A stretch of 64,000 bases of DNA. It comes from Sipunculus nudus (taxonomy: Eukaryota; Annelida; Sipuncula; Golfingiida; Sipunculidae). The stretch is from contig CM049314.1 of assembly GCA_026874595.1 (NCBI GenBank), positions 74,912,300 through 74,976,299 on the forward strand, read 5' to 3'. A program made the position numbers and the translations under genes. The notes under the pieces are model-generated. The model ran no database searches and was not told the origin of the DNA. It was given only the letters and a program-made list of their open reading frames with translations. Of the stretch, positions 12,531-26,051 are shown piece by piece (position 1 is the stretch's first letter; each line of letters opens with the position of its first letter).

Positions 12531-13389
12531 AAATAACCGTTTATAAACCCTCTTAAATGAACATTTATCCTTTTATTAATAATAATTCACATGTAGTTGG
12601 AATTTATAACATTTTGGGAGGTTACGCTTGCACACGTTTACCATATCAGACAATTTATTCAAGCTACCGTTTAATTTCAAATTTTGTTATATTAAGCATC
12701 AAGAGTCCGAGAATAACCTAATCGTAACTAAAAGTGCAATAATAACATTTAAAAAAATGGAAATATATACGCACTTGTTTCGGTTGGTTTATATAATTAT
12801 AATTAACAAAACGAACATAAATAATGATTGGGATGGACTGTCATGTACACCGTATTAGTCAATTTCTTAAAATACAAATTAAATATATTTCTTGGTAATA
12901 TTCAATGTTTAGGGTAAGAGAAATTAATGAGAGGATCCCTGTTTATAAATGGAACTAATATTCTGGAGGTCAAGTATAAAATTGACAAAAAAAAGTAACA
13001 CAACATTTTTCTGTTGCAAAAATTTTCAGCCGAAGTAACAATACAAAAAAAAATGAAATATACAAAGTTACAAGATTTCATTCACTTTCAAATAAATAAT
13101 TATATAACTTAATTATTTCAAGAAAATATACTGGATTTACAAGTGAGCGATTTTGTAAGAGATTCTCATTCTGTTAATTGTTTAAACAGATATTTTAATT
13201 ATATTTTTCCTTGGGCATATATATATATACTTAAAATTTGCCATAATTTCACTACTGGTATAATTTTTACTCTCTTAGAACAACTGACATATAACAAATA
13301 AAAATTAATATGATGAATAATTTAAAATTTGTACAAAATGCCAGGAAGTAAACAGAGTCAGGATTTAAAATATTATATAAATATATATT

Positions 13390-13437
<48 letters not shown>

Positions 13438-13954
13438 CATACATATATATATGGGATTCATTTTTCCTCTTAATGCTGTAAGGTACAAATTGTGTATGTT
13501 GAATCGGTATTCATGAGGCGTGATAACATTAATTCATAATATAATAAATATTTATTTTATAATAGAATAAGAACTTATGACGTATATGATTTTTTCAGTC
13601 AATTCAGTGGCTGTGTGATGACCTGGAATATGTCTTTGACTATGACGGTGTGTAACATACGAGATTTAAGTTCATTTCTGTAAGATTATATTATAAGTTC
13701 ACTTGTACACCGTCCGAACCTTGGGCCGTACGCATTTTAGTAGTAGTACTCTGCGTGCACATGCTCGTGTACGCGTTTTAGTAACAACCCGAACACATCG
13801 GTACATGCAACTAAATTTTAACATAAATATGAGTTGACATCTTGTAAATATAAATCGGGATTAATTATCCAACATATAGAATAAAATTACAGCTGTCAAA
13901 CTGCTAAGGGTTTAGGCAACATTGTTGGAAAACTTCGTAAATAAACAGGATTCA
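12531..13954. other. Intergenic, AT-rich; (TA)n
   Basis: No gene was seen. A (TA)n tract lies at 13393-13433. TACGCGTTTTAGTAACAAC near 13775 is the partner of the inverted repeat at 9767. Confidence 0.6.
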
Positions 13955-14090
13955 AGCTAGTCCATACATGGACCTCTATGTCCTATGATACTTCTGCTGA
14001 TGTCCGTCCAACAGAAGTATCATAGGACATAGAGGTTACGTAATGTCCGTCCAGCGTACTATCATAGGACATAGAGGTCCTTGTCAGTTG
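13955..14090. repeat. Palindromic minisatellite, second cluster
   Basis: It shares GTCCATACATGGACCTCTAT, ATCATAGGACATAGAGG and TTACGTAATGTCCGTCCAGC with the array at 8822-9210, again with inverted first units. Only about two to three units remain. Confidence 0.85.
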
Positions 14091-14744
14091 TATGGACTAC
14101 CCGCGAGCCAGATATATGGCCGACAAGTAGTTCGTTATGAGCAGAACATAATATCCATGCACCTCAACTATCAACCTAATAACTTAAACATTTAACAAAG
14201 GATCTGTGGATATTAACACTCAGCATATGCAAGTCGGCTATGATGAACAACATAATATGGAGTGAAATGAAATGATATCGTTATTTCTACTGCGAAACTA
14301 GTCAGCATCAGGAACTATATACCGTGCGCATTTACATTGTCTCTGCGCAGACATGATGTGTTCTTCGGCCACATACTAAAACAAACTTCCGGCAACGTAG
14401 TCCGCTCCATGTCCATGATTAGGCGATGACACGCTGAATAAACATACAATGGTAGGTACTAACAACATTCTAAGCCAACCTTTACCAATAAGTAACAATT
14501 AATATGAATAGTTTCCTCAGGGAAGCCTCAAGCTTGACGGCTCCCGATTATCGCCCATATCAACAAGCGCATGTTGAAGGTCGGTCTTTTTACCGCTAGC
14601 ACTCGGTAGGACTATTTACCGAGCGCTACGGGTGTGACTATTTACCGTCTCCGGGACTCCCTAAATACCGTCCGGGACATAGCTGTACCGCCTGGGACAC
14701 TATATCTATAAGACTAAGAATAAGCTTAAAGTATTACTTATATG
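14091..14744. other. Intergenic; short ACTATTTACCG repeats
   Basis: No gene was seen. Around 14590-14700 a short motif recurs (ACTATTTACCG, AAATACCGTCCGGGAC, TACCGCCTGGGAC). Similar CCGTCTGGGACAAC pieces occur at 21900-22200. Confidence 0.4.
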
Positions 14745-17700
14745 CATACAGAACTGGCTGTGTGTAAAACTCGGAAGCCAGAAGTCAGCAGCCAAGGATT
14801 TTTAGCTCATCTGACTATAAGTCATCTGAGCTATAGTCGTGGTCCATTGTCCTCCATCCGGATGTCCGTCCGGATGTCCGTCCGAAAGACTGGCACGTTT
14901 CGACACCGTTTGACCTACGAATCTGAAATTCGGCATTCAGTTAGATGTCCCCAAAATCTCCTACCATGCCGAAAATTCGGTCAAAAGGACTTCGTTCCTT
15001 TGAGATATTAAGGAAAAACCTCAATTTTTTATTAGAAATCTATTTTCACACTTCAGGACTGCCTAATATCAAAATCACTCATCTGGTTTTCTTCATATTT
15101 ACCATATATATTCCTCTATATAGTTCCTGTGTACATGCCAGATATTAAGTCAGTATTATATAATTTAAAAAAGTTATGGGTCCAAACATAATGGACTTTG
15201 TAAAAAAATCAGGAAGATATTTGGTCACTTAAGACCAAAAGTGTTAAAGGTAGGGACTTTTTTCCAGTAATACAACTAATTAATCAAAATTTAATTGTAT
15301 ACCAAAAATTAGATCAAAATTTGTTAAATTTTTTTAAATATTGGCAAAAATATAAAATTTGTACCTTAAATTTTGCCCAACTTTGGCCACGGCACGTTTT
15401 TTCCTGTAAGTACTGTGGATTTAATTTTCACAGCATGTATACATAAGGATTTAATCTGTTAAAATCTGAAATTTGATAATAAAAGCTGCAAAATTAGGCT
15501 AGTTATTGAATTTTTTTGGAGGCTCTTGTTTTATTCCCTTATATTGTCAAGCAGTCCACTTTGATGACTGTAGGTCAATCAGTGCACATCTCTATGCTCC
15601 CCAGGCTGTTGGCATAATTTTAGATGTCCCCAAAATCTCCTAACATACCGAAAATTGGGTCATTAGGACTTTGTTCCTTCGAGATATTAAGGAAAAAAAC
15701 TCTGTTTTCCATAAAAAAAGCCATTGTTACACTTCAAGGCTGCCTAATATCAAAACCACTGATCTGATTTTGATCTTATTTAGTATTCACATTCTTTCAT
15801 ACATTTTCTATGAACATACCAAAAATTAGGTCAATATTGGGTATTATTTTGAAGTTATGGGCCAAAACATAATGCAATTTTTTTTAAAAATCATGAAATA
15901 TATTTACTCACCGAACATGAGAATTGCTGAACCTAGAGACTTTTTTTCAGGAATATAACTTTATTTAATCAAGATTCAATTGTTTACCCAAAATAAGATC
16001 TGAATTTTGCAAATTTTTCAAGTTATTAGCATAAATAAAAAGTCAATACCTTAAATTTTGTCCAACTTTGGCACTGTTGATTTAATTTTCACAGCATATA
16101 TACATAAGGATTTAATCTTCTAAAATCTGAAATTTCAAAGAAATTGATTGGAAAGAATAGCTTTTATTCATGTTTTCATACACCATGTCAATGGTTGTTT
16201 ACATCTAGCCCACCTAGTAGTACAGCCTTCACTTGCATTATGTAACCCACCCCAGGCAGCTTGCCTTGGGTCAGCCTGGCCACTACCAGCAGGCTTCCCC
16301 TCTGCCCTGCACTCCCCCCCCCCCCCCCCAGATGGTGCATAAACTAGATGAATGTTATTATTTTCTGTATTTGATTCATTCTTATTCTAGGCTATGCTAC
16401 ATTTTAGATTTTGTATTGTACCACCAGGGTTACAATGATTAAAGTGTACATTTAATTGTGTCCACAAAGTGGTGTATTGTAATGAAAGTTTGGATGTTCA
16501 TCAGATAAGTAATTCCTTACTTCAGAAGAGTAAAAACTTCACCAGGTGTGAAATTGACTATTAATTTCAGTAATAAATTAAAACTGGGATAGTAATTAGC
16601 ACAATTATATTGTTTGTCCCTCATTCAACCAACAGTGTGTATACTTTATTTGAAAAGATGTTTTATTTTATCAAATTTACTTTTATTTTATTTTGGTGAA
16701 TAAAATTAAGCATGTACTGAAAACTCCAGTGTGCAAAACTTTTTAATAGTGATTCAGGGAATATTCTTGTAGATGCCATGTTGTGGCATTATTTTCCTTT
16801 AAATTCAGTTAAAACATTTATGATTTAAAAATAATAAAATATATGTGTATGCATAATATGACCCAATATGAGCTACACTCTGGATATATGATGATTGCAA
16901 CTTTTGCAACAATTCTAATATTTTAACTTATTGTTTCAGTTTTTTACTCTGTATATATACCGTAATGATTGCAACTTTTGCAACAATTCTAATATTTTAA
17001 CTTATATTTTCAGTTTTTTTAAATTAAAAATTAATAAAACCTGTAAATAAAAAAATGATTCAGATAAAAACTTCTTAATGGAAAAAGTGGATATGCTTAA
17101 AAAAAATAGGATTATATATATGCATTATTCCCTTGAAAGTGAAATAAAGGTATTAGTCCAATCTGTCCACTTGCCTGTCCATCTGTAAATTTTCATATGC
17201 ATCACAGTATCTCAAAATTTTACTGTTTTTCTTCATGACAGTCTTGTCAGAGTATTAGTTTGCAATCATATATTTAGAACTTTACTATAATGAAGTAGGA
17301 GGGCCCCTTTCCTCTTAGCTTTTCATATTCTTATATAAATCAAAAACATTAGAATATTTCTACATCCACCTTTGTGCTGCCCTCACTTTTCCCTTCTCCG
17401 AACCCCATCCCAAAGTCAGCCTCAGTAAGCAAGAACAAGATGAATCAGATATATTCATACTTTAATATTTGGTATAACTATACGTCGATAGGTACCTATC
17501 CTATGTACATGCCAGAAATTATGTCAATATTGTGTAATATGTAGACATAGTTGGCATCACAATAATGTACCTTGTCAAGACTAAAGAGATATTGTGTCAT
17601 ACAGTCACAAATTCATAAATCACTTCATCAGCATAGTTAACCATAACATCATATCTGTCAAATTGAAAGCTTGCAGACTACCATACACTTTAGATCCTTC

Positions 17701-18230
17701 AACAAATAGCCTTATCATCATTCTACTACTGCTTATTACTGCGCTGTCATTGCATTCATATTTGCTCAAATATATCACAATTTTCATCCCCTCCTAAATA
17801 AATAAAAAATAAACCACTATATTTGACTCTATTAATCCATCAGTCAGGTAATTTCATTTATCATTTACTCACATATTACATTACATTCCTTTATAATAGC
17901 CCAACATGTCCATGATATTCATAAGCTTTATCGACTCGATATAGTATCACAGTGGAGAAACATTTATAGTACAATCACGATCAGCTGAGCGCCGTGACCC
18001 ATGGGTCCCTTGTTTAGAAACAAAACCATAAAGCATGTACAAAATTCCATTACATCAATACTATTTCGATTTTTAACGATGCACTAGGGTCTGTTCTATT
18101 ATTCTGTGAAGAATCATAGTTATTCATTCAATAATCTGAAAGTTATAGAAGATTATGTGTTTGGAAGCCATCTCGGAAGTCATTCGGAAGTGCCGGGTAG
18201 TAGTCCAAATGTGTAAAACTCGGAAGCCAC
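14745..18230 (+). repeat. Left arm of a large inverted repeat, split by A1
   Basis: 14745-14802 plus 18015-18230 together form one arm that is the reverse complement of 20237-20520, at reduced identity. The arm begins and ends with the direct repeat TGTGTAAAACTCGGAAGCCA (14762 and 18210). The intact right arm shows that 14803-18014 was inserted later. The spacer between the arms is about 2 kb with no gene. Confidence 0.75.
14803..18014 (+). mobile_element. Repeat A1, Helentron-like non-autonomous element
   Basis: The 5' end is TTTAGCTCATCTGACTATAA, a hairpin with AGTCATCTGAGCT, followed by GTCC-rich sequence. The 3' end has TCAGCTGAGC, partly complementary to the 5' motif, then TGACCCATGGGTC and CCTTGTTT. 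Two copies of an interior unit beginning TAGATGTCCCCAAAATCTCC lie at 14944 and 15622, so the interior is partly duplicated. From about 15600 to 17330 it aligns by eye with A4 (41200-42840). A poly-C run lies at 16313-16330. Frames through it are not conserved and it appears non-coding. Confidence 0.75.
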
Positions 18231-20236
18231 GGCCATGCACTGGTCATCAAATCGTCAGCATGCGTGTCAAACATTTTCAATATCTTCCAGATGACATATT
18301 TTTTTATAATTCAATCTGCTGTGTAACATTCATGATGCTTTTTTCTTAAAATAATATTTTGTGGTCATATTTTTTTTTTCATTTTGTAAAACAACATATA
18401 ATTTAATAATTAATAATGTAATAATTGATTAATTAAAATGATAAATAGAATTAAAATTTGACAGAAACACAAAGTCCTGGAAATGTTTCTAAAGGTTGTT
18501 TAGATAAAATGTTTTATGTTTCATGTATAAATTGACCAACCTTTTTATGTTCCATAGATCAAAAATTTCATCAGGATTATGTATCTCTTAGACTCAAAAA
18601 TCTATTATGTAATATTTAATTGATTCCAAAATATATTTTATATTTCATGATCAGAATGCACATTTTACAAATTTAAAATGTGATTTTTTCCCCGATATGT
18701 TCATGCTGTAAAATGAAACCCTTTTAAATTCAAGTTTTAAAATGTTGCCAAAATAGACAGCATAATATGCATAATATTTCACATTGAATTGTTTGATAAT
18801 GATTCATCAAATGTATTGGACAACTTTAAAAAGAAAAACAAACATGAACAAAACCTTCACAGAAATAAATACATAATACATGTGTAAATAGATATGAAGC
18901 TGATTGTAACATTTAACGTTCATATTAAATAAAATTGTTTCTGTTTTTGCAGAACGATTTGATATTTCCTCGGTATTTTTATGCTGTTATGTACAATGTT
19001 CGAAAAATTAATGTTCTGAAATTTATAAAAAAAACAGACGGCACAAACAATACTTTTTATATACATATTGTAAATCGCGCCAACAGAAAAAAATTCAACA
19101 ACAAATCAATAAAACATCAACAAAACATTTAGCTTGGCAAAAATTATTCAGTAAATGTTTGAAAATAAACTATAAAAAGGCTTTCTTTGTTAAGCAGTCT
19201 CTTATAGATATTAAATAATTACCTAATAAGAACCTGATACAAGCAACTATGAGGTCCGAAGGGAGTTAGGTCCAAAAACACAGCACTACTTTATAGAATT
19301 CCGACTATAGTTCAGTGATTACCATGCAGGCCTAAGAATAAGCTTCCTGTTAACTTGTTTTTTTTTTATAAATCTGATTACAAACAGGGTAAATAAATAA
19401 GTATCAAATAAAGATTGTGAGTATATAGATAAGATTCATGTGCATGAAAGGGATTTTTTTATAAAGAGGTTTACTTGCTATTTTATCAAAGAAGAATGGG
19501 AATAATTGATATTTATCATTGAAATTTTTATCTTGGCGGTAAATATCCAACCAGATTTTCCACAGTGATTGATTTGATAGGTATTTGTCGAAAAATCATC
19601 GGAAAGGAGTCCTTTCATTATTGCATGACGTCAACATTTTTTATGCATGGAATTTCAAGGTATGAATCTTAGCTAAGCAACCAGTTGGATAAAAATGCCT
19701 ATATCCGTAGCTTCTTTAAGACACCATTTAACCTCCAGACATACAGATTTTTACTTGAAGCCCCCAATGTCTTATGTGTCAATAAGATCCTACTTATGAG
19801 ATTATTTATCTATGATTTGACATTCAACGATCTCCTCCTAACACAAAATAGGAATTTCTTTATCGAGATCGTTGTAATCGTCACTCCTTGCAGTTCATTA
19901 ATTGAAGCTAGGAACACATTCCGTTTTTAGATGCTCTTATTACGCACATAACGAATATATTGAATTTCCAATATATTATGATAATATTAAATATATTGGA
20001 TATTCGCTCAACATAAGGAAAATATATTAAAACTGTTTTAATATTTTAATGATATCGTAATTTATAAATGTATTTTTAAAGTCGTACTCGCATTTCTTTT
20101 ATCATATTGTAGTATGTACAATGATGTATTGTATTATATACTCATTACAAGCACAATCATAAGCACTTTAAATATATGCATGCAATGAAACTGCATTTGC
20201 CATGTGGCTCTAAACTGACCACATGTTGACCGGTGC
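18231..20236. other. Spacer of the large inverted repeat; no gene seen
   Basis: AT-rich sequence between the two arms. The longest open frames (for example 19685-19930) show no recognisable motif and no splice context. Confidence 0.5.
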
Positions 20237-20520
20237 GTCTCTGTGACTTCCGAGTTTACACATTTGGACCGCATCCCGGCACTTCCGAGTGGCTTCCGAG
20301 ATGGCTACCGAGCACAAAATCGTCTATAACTTTCAGATTACAGAATGGATAACAGTGATTCTTCATTGAATGATAGAACAGACTTTATTCTATCAAAAGA
20401 AATTAAAATCGTGTTGATCTAGAGGTAATTTGTGCATGTTTTAGCACTTTATTTATGAAAAATCATTGGCTTCTGACTTCCGGATGCCGTCTTCGGAGTT
20501 TTACACACAGCCTACAGAAC
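20237..20520 (-). repeat. Right arm of the large inverted repeat (uninterrupted)
   Basis: Reverse complement of 14745-14802 plus 18015-18230. Landmarks are TTCCGAGTTTACACATTTGG at 20250 and GGAGTTTTACACACAGCC at 20496. It preserves the pre-insertion sequence of A1. Confidence 0.75.
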
Positions 20521-22530
20521 TTCCGGGACCGACTAGGCCTGCAGTTTGCTGCAGTCTTGCAGCGCTGACATATAGTAAACACTGATCAAGCGCTGCAGCC
20601 TCTGGCGGGGAGAGTCTGTACTATCCAAAGTTGTACGGATCCGTACAAACACTAAGACATAAATGCCTTTTGTAACGTGAGGACACCAGTTAAACCCCAC
20701 ATGTTATTATTGTTACAGATGCTTGGACTCCGTTGGGACCAAAACTTTTGCTGAATGATAGGTATATAATAAAGTATGGGCACTTACTCTGAATGAAGTC
20801 AGATATTACTTCATCTTCGTCGGGCTGCTGGCCCCTTCAAGTTGGAACAGCCAATAGGAAATTAGCATCATTGACAACACGCGATGTATGATGGGAAGGA
20901 TGCTTATGAAAATATGGTCTATCCTAGTGCACGGCACTGGCAATCCTGGGAAAAGCCCCCCTGAATTCCTCTTTTGCATAGATTGCCCACCTAATTTGCA
21001 TGGGATTCCTTTTCTGGCGGTGTCCTGTTGTGCATGCAACAACTGAACCCCAGCAGTTCAAAAAACATTTACAGGCGCACATAAAGGTGATATATCGATT
21101 TAATTTGATACAAAATAAGTTTATTTCTATATATAAATACAAGATTGCTTCTCTATCTCACAACAAGCAGTGGTATTTCATGTTACAGATCCCTCCATGT
21201 ACCGCAGGGTGAACTCTCACCGCCAGACGGTCGGACTCCATATCACATAAATGGAGTCCGTATGTGGCGGACTAGCCTGCAGTATACCATTCTGGTCAAC
21301 AAAACCAGTCCTAAACAGACCTGCACAAATGCGCAATAACGAAATATACTACATTTCAAAACACTCAAAGATTATGTGATTATATTTCACAGCTAGTGAT
21401 TATTATATTTTAATATGAATATCAGTTTAACGCCATGTTAATGATTATATTAATTTAATACGACTGAAACGGGTACAAAAAATTTTGGACTCGAGTACCC
21501 GATAGTCATTACCTGACTTGGACTCGAGTACTAGTTACCATGGCAACGCTGTGAAGATAAAAAACTTTTTACCGATGCAAAATATGCATAATTTTGACTT
21601 AGTGACGGCTTTACTTTATCGCAACAAAGGAATAGATATATGTCATAACAAGACATGTCATAACTGTTAATTTGACTAGCATATGTTTAGAGCCATACGC
21701 CAGGCTACGACAATGCATCAATAATCCTACAGACTGTCCTAAAATTTGCAGTAAAATACATACATGCATGTACATACAAGAGAACTCGAGTCCAAATGGT
21801 ACTCGGTAAGTATTACCTGGACTCGAGTACTCAAGTACTCCTTTCAGCCCTATTATTATTATTAATCTATTATTATCATTATTATTATAATTAATCATAT
21901 GCATTCTGAATATAATTCTTCCGCCCAGAATACTGTACGGGGCAACAAAAACCAGCCCAGAACAGGCCTGGGATCAACCATGCGCAATTGCCAAATTAAA
22001 TACTACATATTATAATATTAACACTCAAAAGATATTACGATTATATTTTAATAAGAATAAAATTGTTTGGTAGGCCTATATTGCCATGGTAATGATCATG
22101 TTAATATTATATATAATATAATTAGTAATCGTATGTATTCAGAATGTGATTATACCCGCCTATATACCGTCTGGGACAACAGAACCAGCCCTCAAGATTC
22201 TCACCTAGTCGTGGACGAAAGTCGGGGAAAACTGACCCTTTGGTCACCAACTGCCTGTCACTAAATGCTCAACCGAAACCCTGCACGCCTGTTGGTGTGA
22301 CATAATTAATTAGCCAAGTGGTGTGATTAGGAGTTGTTATATAATGCGTTGAACTGTTACCATCTTCCCAGTTTGACTGCTGTGGTCTATGGTGCTGTCA
22401 CTGATACATGCCATAATCATATCGTGTCATTAATTATATTTGCAATACACAATACTATCTGCAATACGCACATCAATAAAGGCCTCATCCTCATGTTAAA
22501 AAAAATGCAACCCTCATAGATATATTTAAT
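20521..22530. other. No gene seen; diverged direct and inverted duplications
   Basis: Segments near 21290-21450 and 21930-22100 are diverged direct copies (ACCAG-CC...CAG-CCTG then TACTACAT and CACTCAAA). Between them GGACTCGAGTA and its inverse occur at 21490-21540 and 21780-21840. No conserved reading frame was found. Confidence 0.45.
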
Positions 22531-23430
22531 TGTATCTGCCAAAACGAAGTTTTGTGGATAATGTGTTTTTGACTGGGTTCCGCCGCCGCATTCGTTATCG
22601 GAGAACTCCTCTGAGACTACTGGACGGATTTTTCTGAAAACCAATTATCGTGTCACATGAACTGGTGCCTAATCTATTGGCGTTGACATCTGACCTTTCC
22701 TCTCTGCCCAGCGTCCATTTGTGCGTTTGTTTCCACACATAAACCCACATATCTCGGGAACCGTTTGACTGATCAGGAAAAAAAATTGTACAAATGTAGC
22801 CCTTGGATAGCTTCATAACATACACAAAAAAAAAATGGTGGCGCCACCTGCAACCATGTTTGCACAGTGTCCTTCTGTTTGTCTGCCTTGGGTTAAAATC
22901 ACTCCTATCTGTGCAGTGGTTTTACTTATTCACTTAAAATTCCACATACGTATACCTTCAGGATATCTTTTACGATTTTATGACAGGTGTTCCACCTAGA
23001 TTCACGTTTACGCTGCAGACATCCAAGCTCATATCTCAGGAACCTTTTGACCTATTTGGGCCAAAATTCTGCATGTGTATAGATCTCACATAGCTCTTAA
23101 TCATTTCCAATATTTGTGGTGCCACCTGCCACCATTTTTGCACAGCGACCTTCTGTTTGTTTGCTGTGGGATAAAATCACTCATATACAAGTAGTGGTTA
23201 GACTTATCTGCCTAAAATTTTGCATATGTATACGAATTGGACAGCTTTCTGGATTTTGTGGTAGGTTGCGCAACCTACATACACATTTCGGCTGCAGACA
23301 TCCAGGCTATTATGCAACACACCTCACTCTATTTTCCCTTGCCACTCAATCCATGCCTCACTTCACCCGTCCCACTCTGATTTTGGCAGATACATGTAGT
23401 TGCTTGTTGACTACCCGTATGAATTCTAGT
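22531..23430 (+). mobile_element. Repeat D1, Helentron-like non-autonomous element
   Basis: The 5' motif GTATCTGCCAAAA (22532-22544) pairs with GTTTTGTGGAT to form a hairpin and returns as its exact reverse complement TTTTGGCAGATAC at 23381-23393. Next is the 3' palindrome GTAGTTGCTTGTTGACTAC (23396-23414) and the end TTCTAGTTT. A CCGCCGCC-type stretch follows the 5' hairpin. The interior has GGTGGCGCCACC at 22837. It appears non-coding. Confidence 0.8.
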
Positions 23431-23637
23431 TTTTTGTGTTGTGTGCACCCATGCTAGAATATCAGCAGTGATGTTTGTTTAATTGTTTCTTGTTCTAAGT
23501 TTTTAGTACTTGCATTGTTCATATACATGTTACACATGTTCTTGTGTAACACAAAAGTAATGGTCCAGCATTGAAGCATTGTATCTGGTGTAATCTCATT
23601 GCACAAGTTCGCATTAGGCCTGTAGGCCTTGTTTTGA
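23431..23637 (+). mobile_element. Repeat B 3' remnant
   Basis: Starts directly after D1 with TGTGTTGTGTGCACCCATGC and ends with the B-type 3' end: GCACAAGTTCGCATTAGGCC, then TGTAGGCCTTGTTTT. The 5' part of this B copy was not found. Confidence 0.65.
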
Positions 23638-24976
23638 TTTTTTACAATTTTTTTCTCTATTTTTGAGACCTTAAAAGATGTGGTCATATGTTATCAGGGC
23701 ACAAAACGTAACCACTGGTCCTAGAATCTTCTATCATGACATGTAGGGAGGCCCATTAAAAGTCTCCTTGGAAAACTGGAATTAGGTCTCTGCAACCCAT
23801 AACATCTGTGCTATAGGGCTTTGAAGTACACCCAAAATACGACTAAAATTTGATCCAAAGTATCAAAATTTATATCAATAGTTCATTGATTGCCATGATT
23901 CTTTGAATGCATATTCAACATGGAGTGTTACATCAGTTCCTGCAGACTGGTTGTGCCACCAGTATTTTTGATTGTTTAATGATTTTTTTCTCAATATTTG
24001 AGACCTGAAAAGATTTAGTCATCTGTTAACAGGACCAGATGGTAACCATTGGTTCTAGAATCTTCTATCTTGACTTGCTGGGAGGTCAATGAAATATCTC
24101 TGTGGAAACCTGAAATTAGGTCTCTGTTACCCATATTCTCTGAGCTATGGGGCTCAGTAGACCCCAAGAATAACCTAGAATTTTATACAAAAGCTCTAGT
24201 ATCTCAACAAATTGTGCATTGATTGAGATGATTATTTGCATGCATATTCATCATGGAGTGTTTCATCAGCTCTTGCAGACTGCATTTCTCTCTATTTTTG
24301 AGACCTTCAAAGATGTGGTCATCTGTTAACAGGGCAGGGAAGTCAATGAAAAATATCCTTGGAAACCTGAAATTAGGTCTCTGTTATGCATATTCTATGA
24401 GCAATTGGGCTTATAAGCACACGCCAGAATATTTGAAAATGTGATACCAAAGCAGGGCACAAATTATAACCGTCAGACCTTAGAATCTTCTAACTTAAAA
24501 TCCAGGGAGGTCCATGAAAAGTCTCCTTGGAAACATGAAATTAGGTCACTGTTACCCATATTCTATGAGCAATGGGACTTAAAAGCACACCCCAGAATAT
24601 TTGAAAATTTGATACCAAAGTAGGGCACAAATCATAAACATTGGACCCAGAATCTTCTCACTTGGCATCCGGAGAGCTCCACAAAAGTGCTCCCCTCAAA
24701 ACCTGAAATTGGGTCACTGTGACCTATATTCTCAGAATTTTGGGGTTTGTTTGAGCATTCCACAAGTAATGAAAAATACACACAAAATGCCAGGTTCCTC
24801 AGGAAAGGCTGGTTGGATTGTCATCATCAAATTTGGTGTGCTAATGGGTCTTGATGAACTTAAGCTAATATGCATGAATAATGATGCCACATATATTATC
24901 TCAATTAGTTTCCTGCGCAAGGACATATTGTCAATATGTCAGTCAGCTGAGCGTCATGACCCATGGGTCACTTGTT
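23638..24976 (+). mobile_element. Repeat A2, 3' part with ~150-330-bp tandem C units
   Basis: Four to five diverged tandem units recur (CAGGGCACAAATC, AGAATCTTCTA, GGAAACCTGAAATTAGGTC and CCATATTCT blocks). The 3' end is complete: AGTCAGCTGAGC (24941-24952), palindrome GACCCATGGGTC (24958-24969), CTTGTTT. The 5' start is missing or overwritten by D1 and B. Confidence 0.7.
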
Positions 24977-25870
24977 TCATAAGCATTTAATCTGTTAACA
25001 TCTGAAATTTGAAATCAGTTGACTGTAGATTTTATTCAAGTTTTCAAGCACCATGTCAAGTATTGTTTACATCAAGCTTGCCTGTTATGCAGTTTGCTAG
25101 AACTCGGCTCCCTAGATTCCTTGGCCAGTTCTCAGCTCCCAGAATTTGGCAAACAGATTTCCCCCAGATCCTCTACCATAGCAAAAATTTGGTTAATAGG
25201 ACTGAATTCCTTCAACATATTAAGGAAAAACTACACTTCAGGACTGCCTAATATCAAAACCTATGATCTGTCTTTGCTCATATATAATATACATATTCTT
25301 CCATACATTCTCCATGCACATACCAGAAATGATGTCAGTATTGCGTAATTGTTTTATACCATGGGCCCGAACATAATGCACTTTGTAAAATATCAAGAAA
25401 TATATTTACTCCCTTAAAATGAGAATTACTGAAGCTAGCAATCTTTTGCCAGGGATATAACATAATTCAATCAAGATTCAGTTGTATACCCAAAATAAGT
25501 TATGATTTTTTTTAATTATAAATTATTAGCATAAATATGAAATTAGACCATGGCATTTTGTTTCCTATAAGCACTATTGATACAATTTTTCATATGATGC
25601 ACATAAGGATTTCAGCTTGTTAGTTTTGAAACTTGAAACAAATTGACCAAAAACTGTAGCTTTTATTAAAGTTTATACGAGACCATGTCACACCCAGGCT
25701 CTACCAAGCCCTCTTCAGTCACCTGTATGTCACCTTGTTGACCTTTCAGGCACATTATGCACACTTGTGGAGGGGCATACTGATCAGCCAGGCAGCTTAT
25801 AGCTGGCCACAGTTGATCCAGGTGTCCAACCCAACTCACCTAGTAGTTGTTTTGAGCAACAACATAAAAA
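24977..25870 (+). mobile_element. Interior of another A-family copy
   Basis: The sequence after A2 is A-family interior: CTGAAATTTGAAATCAG, TTTTATTCAAG, ACCATGTCAAGTATTGTTTA as in A1 and A4, then a second interior unit from about 25130. Neither terminus was found. It looks like the host copy into which A2 inserted. Confidence 0.6.
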
Positions 25871-26051
25871 AACAATAAATAATTTTTTTTTTGGGTTTAT
25901 AATATCAACTTTAAAAAAATTAATAGAAAAGGAATTTGATAGTTGATGAGTATCAGGGAATTACCTTGCAATTACTGATATTGTATAGATCTTGTATGGA
26001 TGGATGCCAGTGTATTCCAAATAGCACCATGCAGTCACCCCTTTGGTATAT

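Noticed and set aside
16313-16330. Poly-C and poly-G runs (also 12474, 28430, 41918, 62958)
   Set aside because: Simple homopolymers at equivalent places in A and E elements. No functional reading proposed.
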